This document shows positions 1 to 9,800 of a DNA stretch of 22,245 bases, one piece after another; within the stretch, counting starts at the first letter, position 1; each line of letters opens with the position of its first letter. Both the position numbers and the translations under genes were made by a program. The DNA comes from Temnopleurus reevesii (Eukaryota; Echinodermata; Echinoidea; Temnopleuroida; Temnopleuridae): assembly GCA_036244855.1 (NCBI GenBank), contig BQKZ01002548.1, positions 6,535 to 28,779 of the forward strand, read 5' to 3'. The notes beneath the pieces are model-generated. The model was given only the letters and a program-made list of their open reading frames with translations. It did not search any database and was not told where the DNA came from.

Positions 1-271
1 AGGTGTAAGAGAAGGATATCTACAAGCATCTGTTACATCTTGTGATCCCATGGTGCATGGTGTAAAAACTAGAAAGTCAGAATTTTTTGATTACCTATTA
101 TCACTTTTAAAGTTTAAAAAAAAATTGGTTCACCTTGGGATTGCTGAACCATATCCATTGTTCTGAGCTTTCTAGTGTTTACAGGTAACTAAATAATTCT
201 GACTTGCATAGTACATGGTAGGTGTAAGAGAAGGATATCCACAAGCATCTGTTACATCCTGTGATCCCGTG
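1..271. repeat. Direct repeat pair, about 52 bp, 219 bp apart
   Basis: AGGTGTAAGAGAAGGATATC starts at 1 and again at 220. The two copies continue nearly identical through TGTTACATC(T/C)TGTGATCCC. The intervening DNA may be the body of a two-unit tandem repeat cut by the window start. No coding match to talin is seen in it. Confidence 0.8.
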
Positions 272-476
272 TTTAAGTGGAAACAACTCAGCAGGAGAGC
301 ATTTCCGCAAGAAAGAAGAAATGAGTCTTGCCCAGTGTGCACACATATACTCTCACACATACATTGTATATGCATTGAGGATCCAAAAATGGATACGAGT
401 ATGCAGAAATTGGGCACTGCGATTGTGAATGATTTGTAAACATTATCAAGAAATTGATTGAATGATATACAATTGA

Positions 477-660
477 TGTAGAAAAGATAGGGACAGAAAG
501 AGAGGGGATAAGAAAACATGGAAGCATAGAGAAATAGAGGGCTGGTGAAGAAATATATAAGGAAGAAATGATGGATAGAGAGAGAAGGAGAGAGAGAAAG
601 GGAGGGGATGGGGAGTAAAGAGAGAGAATGTAAACAAAAGAGAGGGGATAACAGAAGGTT
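477..660 (+). repeat. Polypurine tract (GA-rich, about 85% purine)
   Basis: Rows of AGAGAG, GGGGA and GAAAG with only occasional pyrimidines (8 to 9 per 60 in the rows counted). Low-complexity DNA within the intron. It causes a run of spurious open frames on the other strand. Confidence 0.8.
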
Positions 661-780
661 TAGATAGCCAACAAAATGTGTTGCATAGAAATAGTAGTTC
701 AACTTTGATGCCTGTTAACAAATGTTTTTGTGAGAGAAAATTATTTCAAGAACATGCAATTTTTTTCTTTTTACATTCAG

Positions 781-835
781 ATCGATGACAGTAATACTGT
801 GAGTCAAATGCTGATCACCATTTGCACAAAAGTCG
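781..835 (+). CDS. TLN: Talin exon a: F1 ubiquitin-like fold, start
   Basis: A TTTTTTCTTTTTACATTCAG acceptor precedes the exon and a GTAAGT donor follows. It encodes IDDSNTVSQMLITICTKVG, with the final Gly codon split 1/2 across the intron. This matches human VDDSKTVTDMLMTICARIG (about residues 102-120) in the F1 subdomain. At 55 nt it is too short for ORF finders. The preceding exon (end of F0, start of F1) lies upstream of the window, since no matching segment is visible in 1-780. Confidence 0.93.
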
Positions 836-3800
836 GTAAGTGTTGACAGTTCGTAATTAAGATTGAATACATACCCCTCCCCTTTTTTGTTGTAGTTGAT
901 GTTTCATCTATATTGCTGCTTGATCATATTGCTCACTCCAGATTTGTCTTTTTAATGATTCCTATTTTTATGGGAGCCAATCTCATTCCGAGACATTTGT
1001 GTCATGGTCAACAAAATGTTGTTCTAACACTCTCTATAAATGAAAGCTATTATACCTGTAATTTATATTATGTAACAAATTTTCCAATGAGATAAGTATG
1101 ATTCATTATGATGGTGGTCAATACACACCTAAATCTATCCACAGATGCCAAACATTTAGGAATATGCAAGAGGTGAATTTATCATAAAAATTAAATCACA
1201 AGTCAATGGCTGAGAGCAGGGCTCTCATTGTCATGTTTTCTCTCAACTTTGTTCAGGTGTTTCGCTATTCACTTTTAAATTTTACCTCATGCCTATTCCA
1301 GAACAGTTTACATCTCTGTCTATACATTTCGTTACATCCGGGCGGGTGTTTCATCAAGATTTGTCGCGAAACAATTAGTCAGCGCTGACAAATTCCTTGA
1401 TTGTGATTGGATGAAAAGCACTATCGCTGACAGTTGCTATGGGAACTGTCGGAAAATGACTCCTTGTCGCTGCGACAAATCTTGATGAAACACCCCCTGA
1501 TCAAGGGAAAGAGGACCCCAACACAAGCATTGCAAATTAAGGTCAGCATGTCAAAAACACCGCCAGGAATAACTATCAACACATTGTCTCTAGTTATGCA
1601 TCTGATTCCACCTGATTTCGATGAACCCAGTGCACAATATCAGATATACGGTGTTTTCTTGCTTTTTAAAGCACAGCTATACATTCTCCATTCTGTTATT
1701 TCTTTTTCTGCTCTGCAAATGCATATGGACATGCCATAGCAATGTGTTATGAGCTATGCAAGAACTGAATATTATGATTATTATTATAATGAATTATATA
1801 CAAATATATCTTTTTGGTCTTGTGTTGTAGGAGTGACAAACTATGATGAGTATTCGTTGTGTCGGGATATGGAGGATGAGACGAAGAAGGATGGAGGAAC
1901 CCTCAACAGAAGTACACTAAAGAAGGTAAACATAAAGCTCTTATGATGTCCTTGTCATTTGCAATTTGATTCAATGTGCTAAATCCTTGGTGTCCCCCTC
2001 AAGAAAAAACACATGAATAATAAAATAGAAATAAGAAAAAATAAAGAAAAATACTGTTTTGTTGAATGAATTTCCTTTCTAGTACTGAATTTTGAAAGTT
2101 GCTTATTGTTCTGCTTTGTTTCAAGAAAGAGTGTCTTTTGCATTCCTTGTAATTTGAATGATAATTATACTGTACTTAAAAAGTGCATATATCACACAAA
2201 TGTTTTTATTTGCTGATTAAGAGAGATGAAAAGAGAAACAATAGTATTGATTAAGTGTTCTTATTCATTCAAATATTTGGTACACTGTCTCCCCTTTACT
2301 TTCTGACAGATCTATGAATTTTTCTTACTTTTTTCAAGATTGTGAACTGTAAAGCAGAAATCTACAATTAGATTATTATGCCCCAATTTTCCACTGTGTC
2401 TGCTAATCGTGAAGGCAAACAAAGAATAACTAATTTTATTTTTACAACACTTGTTTGAGTCGACTTTAAAAACTTGCAAAAGATTCAAGCATATTCTTGG
2501 AATGTTTCAAGCATTAAAAAGCAATTCAATTTTCATTCGCGTCTGTCTTTTATTTTTACTCAGATTTTTAATTTGTAATCTCGTTACAATTTTTACCCAA
2601 AGGAAGAAATAATTGTGTTAAAGGGTTTGATAATGATATTTAAAAAACGTCTTAAAGCAAACTTCTCCAGTCTTAGCAAGACAACCACAAGTACGCCAAT
2701 GTTCTTGCGCTTGCATCATTAGTACTCTATTATGAACCAATCACCAAGAATAAATTATATTATTTATGTAAATTGTGGATATGGATAGACTATGCATCTA
2801 GTCTACAGGCTTATTAGTGAACATAGATAGGGGTAAACCATAGGATGTACTTTCTCATGAGAGAAAGATGCTAGTTTTGATATTTGTCTGCATGTGATGC
2901 CTTTTCAGGAGAAGAAGAAAGACCCGGGAGCTCTTCTCAGAGACGAGAAGAAGATGGAAACACTGAAGAGGAAACTGCATACAGATGATGAGAGTGAGTA
3001 GAAATTTCTCCAGTCAAAACCTGTTTATAAAGGCCACCTTAGTAGAAGAGAAAATGACCATTAAAGATAAGTGGTTTCTACAGATTCAGAAGCTCTCCTC
3101 TGTCCTGTGTGGAAAATCTGATGAAACAGTGTATGTTGATGATGAGAGTAAGTTGATACTTCTGCATTCAAAACCTGTTTATAAAGACCACTTTTGTGAA
3201 AGAGAAAATGACCATTAAAGATGAGTGGTTTCTACAGATTCAGAAACTCTTTTCAGTCCTGTGCGGGAACATTTAAGAGGAAGCAGTGTATAGATGGTGA
3301 GAATAAGTTGACAGTTTTTCAGTCAAAACCTGTTTTACAGACCACCTTAATATACTGACCATTACAGACAAGCAGCCATCGAAGGCATTGAGTCCTCCGT
3401 AGAGAGATGATAAGGAGATGGAAACAGTAAAGAGGAAGAAGCAATTGAAACCTCTGCACTCAAAACCTGTTTATAAAGGCCGCCTTAGTGAAAGAAAATT
3501 ACCATAATATAGATTCAGAAGCTCTCTACAGCCCTGTGTGGAAATGCTGAAGAGGAAACAATATACGCTAAAAACCTGTTTATAAAGGCCACTTTTATAG
3601 TGAAAAAGAAAAACTTTTATAAAATAGTGGTTTCTATACATTCGAAAGCTCTCCTCCTTCCTGTGTGGAAACATTTAAGAGGAAGCAGTGTATTGATGGT
3701 GAGAATAAGCTCACAGTTTTTCAGTCAAAACCTGTTTATATAGCCACCTTGATATTAAGATGATCTTTATAGACAAGCAGTCAACAAAGCCAAGGAGTTC

Positions 3801-6800
3801 TCCTTAGAGAGATGAAAAAAGAAGGAAAAATGTAAGAGGAAGCTGCTGTTTGTAAATGCATGTACAAATTTATTGCAAATATCATTTTAAATAAAGAGAA
3901 CTGCTGAAACTTCTTATCCAATAAATGGAGAGCTGTGGAGTAAAATGAAGTCAAAACGGAGCTTGAGCTTTCGATCCTAGCAGAATCTTAATCATAAGCT
4001 AAATCATAAGCGAAATCATAAGCAAAATATTATTTTGACTCCTCAGAAATAAAATCTTATGTATCCATTTTCCATCTGCTTTTTGGGTGTGGGTGTCAGA
4101 TCAAAACAATATGCCATTATCACATTGATTTCCTCATCAATGTTTACAGATTTGTGGTTAAATTCATTCACCACAGCATCAATAGAAGGATAGATTATAA
4201 TCCTCCAGTATTTGGAATAGCCTCATTCCTCTCCTGTTCTAATTTGATGGTATTAATTGTCGTTGCCACATCCTTCTATCTCAGATCAAATTATTTTTTT
4301 TTTTTATTTTTTTTTTTGGGGGGGGGTATTTAGTGTTATTATGATTTTTTTCTTCAATTATTTAAGGGCCCGTAACATGAAATATGCAATTAAATCTTTG
4401 GTGAGTCTATGGTGAAATGTGTACCACAGAGATATGGATTAATTTTCAATTGATTGTATTTTCTTTATGTTACAGACCCCAGATGTGATGTGATGTTTAA
4501 AAAAAAATATTGGAAAAAAAAACAATTTGTCAGGAAACATTGACCCCATAAGAAATAAAATCTAGCCTGTTTTATGTTCAGTCTCTTTTTTGTTTGTGTA
4601 GGCCTATGTCAGATCAGAAATCAGACCTTTGGAAGCATCGCATTCATTTCACCTTCAATATTGATGATATTGTGGTTAAACTCATTCACCACATCATTAA
4701 TAGGATAATATTCGGAATAACTTCATTCTGCTTCTGTTCTTTTAACAGTATTAATGGTCGTTGCCATGGTCATTTCCCATCTATCATCAAAATATTATGG
4801 TTAAATGGCAATCAGTCAAAGACATTGTGCAACATTATGGTTGTGCAGTGTAAAAAGTATTTGAATCAAGCTGTCTGTATTGTCTCATTGTATTCAGAGA
4901 GATAAAATATCAACAAAGGTTGCAAAAATGATGAAAATTACTTATGCGCTGTGAAGATATGTGTGAACATTTAGTTTAGTATACCACAGACTCATACTTG
5001 CAGATTGCCTCTGAAGGCAGCATTTAACATTTCTTATTTTTTAAGTTCAAGCATTGATTTTGAAGCTTAGATTCCTCCAGCTCAGGTTATTTATACCATT
5101 CAGATAATGTAGATTCTGCAGTTGCAACTGACTTTTAACTGCGATGTTATTGCTTCTGTAATTTTCTTCTATCATTTCCAAGAAAAATCTTTATTTCACT
5201 TCCATATATCTTGATGATTTTCAAAACGTGGCAGTAGCCAAAGGATAGTGTTGCATGAAGTCAAGGAAATCCTGACATAGCTACAAATCAAAGGATATTT
5301 CATAGAAATGTGTTTTGATTCCATAGAGGAAGAGCATGTTTCAATTAAAGTGTAACTCTCATGCTATAGTACCTTTTGGCTACTCTCTCCTTTTATAAAT
5401 GGTAACAATAAATGTATTATGAGCATCCTATTTGCTGTATGTTTGTCCTATTTTCATGGGCTTTGCCTAATTGCTTTCACTATCATTGAGCATAGGATTA
5501 AGACTTTTTTATTTCATTTTTTTAAGGAAATCTTGTGGAAAAATGAAATAGTAGTTTGAACTGATGTAATGATTGGAATCATCCTTCTGATTCTTAAATT
5601 ACAAAAATGCATCTTTTAAAGAGAGTTACTGAAGCCTATGAATATCTGATATTTTATTCCATATTTGTGTGAGTGGACAAAGACATTGTTTGTAGATAAT
5701 AAAAAAAAAAAAGGATAGTGAACTAAACAGTAAAATGCTTGAAGTTGGAATGAAGCATATAACAGATTCAACTTATGAATCAAGAGTACTGCATTTTGTA
5801 TTTCCTTTAAGTTGATAATAATTATTTTTCTGAACCTGGCTTTCAATTAATACAATGCCAAATGTATAGTATAAGGAAGCAGTGTTGGACATAAACATTC
5901 ATTAATTGACAGTGAAATGGGAATGATCATGAAATGGTTGGCAAAAGAATTTAGATGTTTTCGACGTCTTGAGTACTTTCTTTTAGTCAATGTTAGCAGC
6001 AATCCATTTCTTGACAATCAATTACGGAAATTCCATAGAAATTTATACTTATGTAACAGACAGTTGGTAACACGTAGTATTTGTATCTTTTACCTGAATT
6101 TTTAATATAAAAAAACTAATTGGACAGTAGTCAAGAAATGCAATGCTGTAGTCTGGCAGACATGACAACTTGCATGGAATTGCCTACTTGAAGTATTTGT
6201 AAAGTGTATTTATCATGTGAAATTTGATTCTTTGACAGTGAATTGGCTTGATCACACACGAACCCTAAGAGAGCAGGGTGTTGACGAGAACGAGTGCCTC
6301 ATCTTCAGACGCAAGTACTTCTACTCTGATCAGAACGTAGACAAACGTGATCCAGTACAACTCAACTTGAAATTACCGATTTGAAGTGTTGGCAATGAGT
6401 ATTTGTAACATGAAATTTGATTCTTTGACAGTGAATTGGCTTGATCACACACGAACATTGAGAGAGCAGGGTGTTGACGAGAACGAGTGCCTCATCTTCA
6501 GACGCAAGTACTTCTAATCTGATCAGAAAGTAGACAAACGGGATCCAGTACAACTCAACTTGCTCTATGTTCAGGTATTTTATTTTATCCCATTATCAGG
6601 GCATTAACTCTAAGGCCGTTGAAGGCCATGTTTTTAATGGGGGTAGCAACTGTCCTCAGTGCCTATCTCGTCAGCATTGGAGATTTACTATGCCAATTTT
6701 TTTTTATTTTCCCCATTTGTGCTGTAGTATAATTATGTGTCCATTTGAAAAGTGATCTTGCCCTCAAAATTAGGAAATTTTAGACCTGTCGTATTGATTT

Positions 6801-9800
6801 TTCTCTGATAAGAAAGTTTGCACTGTGGTGCTTTCCTGATTTTGTGCAATCAGATTTTAGAGGGATCATAAAGTATAAGATAGGCTTTAGAGAATGTAAA
6901 ATGATCCTATGTATATCTTATTCAAGATTTAGAAGGCTGTTTGGGAAGAAGGGACAACACACATGTAAATAAAGAGATTTAAAGATTAATATTTCCCCCT
7001 GTCCTTTAGATCCAGAAAGTTTATTGTTCAGCCCCCCCCCCACTCCCCAATTTGCAATATTGCTTAAAGTCAAAACCAAGCGATACCACCTCATGTCACC
7101 TAAATCATCCACTTTGATTTGGGGATGCCTAATTCCAATACAAATTCATTACCATACTTTGCGTCTCATCCGTAACACATCCTTCATATTTAATAGTTAC
7201 TGCAATATTTCAATATGGCGTGAATATTTAATAAATTCTATCTATTATTACATCACCCAACGGAATTAATCACAAACCTTTCAATTTATACCACATTAGG
7301 CTGCTTTTCTGAAGTATCTCACACAAATACTGAATGTAAAGATATGAAAATAATGCCATTATTCAACATAATTAGTTGTTCATTCAACCATGAGTTTGCT
7401 CCTGCTATGAAATAAGGTAATTGAATTAGACATGCTCAGAATATGGGGCAAAAATTTGAGATTTGTAGCCCTTTTGTGAAATACAGGATTGATCCACTGA
7501 TCCATTCTTTCATCTCTATCTTTCCCTCAGTCACGTGATGCTATCCTGAATGGGACCCACCCCTGCTCGTTGGAAGAGGCGTGTCTCTTAGCAGGTACCC
7601 AGTGTCAGATCCAGTATGGTGATCACAACGAGTCCAAGCACAAACCAGGATTCTTAGAGTAAGTACACACTATAATACCCATGAAAAACACCCAAATGTG
7701 TCATAATGATCCTGAATGATCCACAACGAGTCCAAGCATAAACCAGGATTCTTGGAGTAAGTAATGACTGTCATACCCATTATAAATACCCAAATGTGTC
7801 CTAGTCGCCCAACACACCACTTTATTACCATGAATTCAAGCATAAACCGTAATCATACATATGATACACCGTTCATTAGTAGACGGCGTGTCTCTGAGCA
7901 GGTACCAAGTGTCAGATCCAGTATGGAGATCACATCGAGTCCAAGCATAAACCGGGTCTCTTTGGAGTAATTGCTGTTTCATTTGTATTATACAGGCAAA
8001 CCTCGTTATAAAGAGCACTGATATAACGAGCTCTCGTTATAACAAGGTAATTTTCCTGGTCCCAACTCTTTGTATTTTATTGTATTTTAACCCTGATATA
8101 ATAAGGTTTCAATATAAAGAGGTAATTCCTCTGGTCCCGACGACCTCGTTATAACGAGGTTCGACTGTATTCACTTTATCCTGTTCTCGTGGTCTAATAA
8201 GGCTATCACAATGAGTTTTTGCATAAATCTGGTTTCATTGATTAAGTACCTAAGATCATATCCATAATCATATGTATAATACACCCCTGCTCATTCGAAG
8301 AGGCATGCCTCTTCAAAAGAGGAACACAATATTTTCAATCAAGGAAATAAAACTGTTACATCAAATGTTATGTATTGTCTGTCACAGGAAAGTGAGAACA
8401 TTTTTAGCAAATTGCCTCATATTTCACAGATCAGGAAATTAAAGAAAGACACATCATTAATAATAATGAACGGCTTTTATATAGCGCTTCCTACCGGGTA
8501 CCCATTCACCTCACCTGAGTTGAGTGCAGCAAACTGTGGATGAATTACTTGCTGAAGGAAATGAACGCCCTGGGTGGGACTCGAACCTACGACCCTGTAG
8601 TTGAAAGGCGAGAGTCATGACCACTATACCACGGCATGTATTTAGCACTTTCCGTCATAATGGGGGAAAGTCAGAGAATTTTGTTTTGGCTTGATGGGAA
8701 CAAAGAGCCATGTGTTTTTTTCACAGAAACTATGTGTCACCAACCAATAATTCTCCATACTTTGAATTCAGGAAAAGAACATAACACTATGTTTAATGCA
8801 AATATTACCCGTTATCTCCACAATCAAATCTTGTAAATTCTTTGAAAAATGTTATGTAGATCAATACAGATTTTGGCTTTGTGTTTTAGTCCTATGAGTT
8901 TATGGGTAAAAAAAAAGAAAGCAACTGATTATGAAGTTTGGCAAACATTTGGATATTCATATTCAGGAGGGATGGTGGTTGACTATGGGAGGGGTTTATG
9001 ATATTGAGATTAAAACCACAATGAACGATTCTTAGAATATGAAAAGGTTGTTGTTTTGTTGGTTTCAGTTCCAATAGAATTCAATTCAATTTAAGTATAT
9101 ATTAATTTCAGACTCAATGGCACACAGCAGAACAAAAATGAACAGAGTTAACATTCACAAGTGTAACTAGATATTCAAAATATGATAAGGCAAGAGATAC
9201 CAAAAATACAACACAGTATACATAATTTATATACATAATTTATTTAATGCTTATCAGTTTCAGCTTAAACTTAGAAATCCTTCATCAATATACGAGCAGA
9301 ATTATTTCCATGAACACCTACAATCCTTTTAAAAAAGAATACTTATGATAATGTCTAATATGTATGAAGCTAACCCGATCATGTACAGGTGTAGCTGTGA
9401 GTTGTAGCTGACAAGTGAAAGATTAATACTGGGAGCTCTACATGAATAAATCACACCCAGCCCTACCCAGTAGTATATCACATCATTTATTAATTTACAT
9501 TCTCCCTGAATGTTGTATCCACAGACTAAAGGACATGCTACCCAAAGAATACGTGAAGGTTAAGGGAGTGGAGAAGAGAATATATACCGTAAGTATAAAG
9601 GAGTGTGGTTACATGTCAAAACACAATACATGACTGAAGATAGTTGATATGATCAAATGTTTTTTGTTGGAAGTGAATGTGGAGCTGAGACAAAAGATAA
9701 GATATCTGGAATTGGAATGTGATCAGTTATGTTTTATGATATTCCAGCTGCCTTGTGCAAAGGTTCAGATTTATATCGTAGATAAGAACATACTTCCTTG

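Larger units (their letters stand above)
1..780. other. Intron upstream of exon a (partial)
   Basis: No coding segment is seen. It holds a 219-bp spaced direct repeat (1-52 and 220-271), a purine-rich tract (477-660) and a pyrimidine-rich acceptor ending at 780. Confidence 0.8.
2994..6238. other. Intron c-d
   Basis: The first 870 bp is a degenerate tandem array derived from exon c. A 12-bp repeat (3989-4024), a duplicated block (4091-4280 and 4606-4790) and a T-run plus G-run (4291-4326) follow. From about 4900 to 6160 I see only unassigned AT-rich DNA. Confidence 0.75.
7659..9524. other. Intron e-f
   Basis: Contains decayed copies of exon e, a pogo-like element and a tRNA-derived SINE. From 8640 to 9524 I see only AT-rich DNA, with a short TTCAATTCAATTTA stretch at about 9079-9093 that resembles a retroelement tail but is not assignable. 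Confidence 0.75.

Noticed and set aside
172..721. Ser/Leu/Phe-rich open frames on the minus strand
   Set aside because: They reflect the polypurine tract at 477-660 read backwards; no family resemblance.
2985..3218. 77-residue open frame on the plus strand beginning inside exon c
   Set aside because: It is out of frame with talin and runs through the decayed repeat units; its two similar halves come from the 155-bp repeat, not from a protein repeat.
4594..4905. 103-residue open frame on the plus strand
   Set aside because: It lies within the duplicated intron block; the paired block at 4091-4280 does not keep the frame, and no family is recognised.
6362..6553. 63-residue open frame on the minus strand
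   Set aside because: It is the antisense of the talin exon d copy 2 region.
6239..6574. Functional mutually exclusive exons
   Set aside because: This arrangement needs two usable exons. Copy 1 has no donor and copy 2 has a stop, so as written neither is usable.
8577..8637. Possible functional tRNA gene on the minus strand
   Set aside because: Pol III boxes are present, but there is no matched acceptor stem, and the head is joined to a SINE body and (ATT)n tail.
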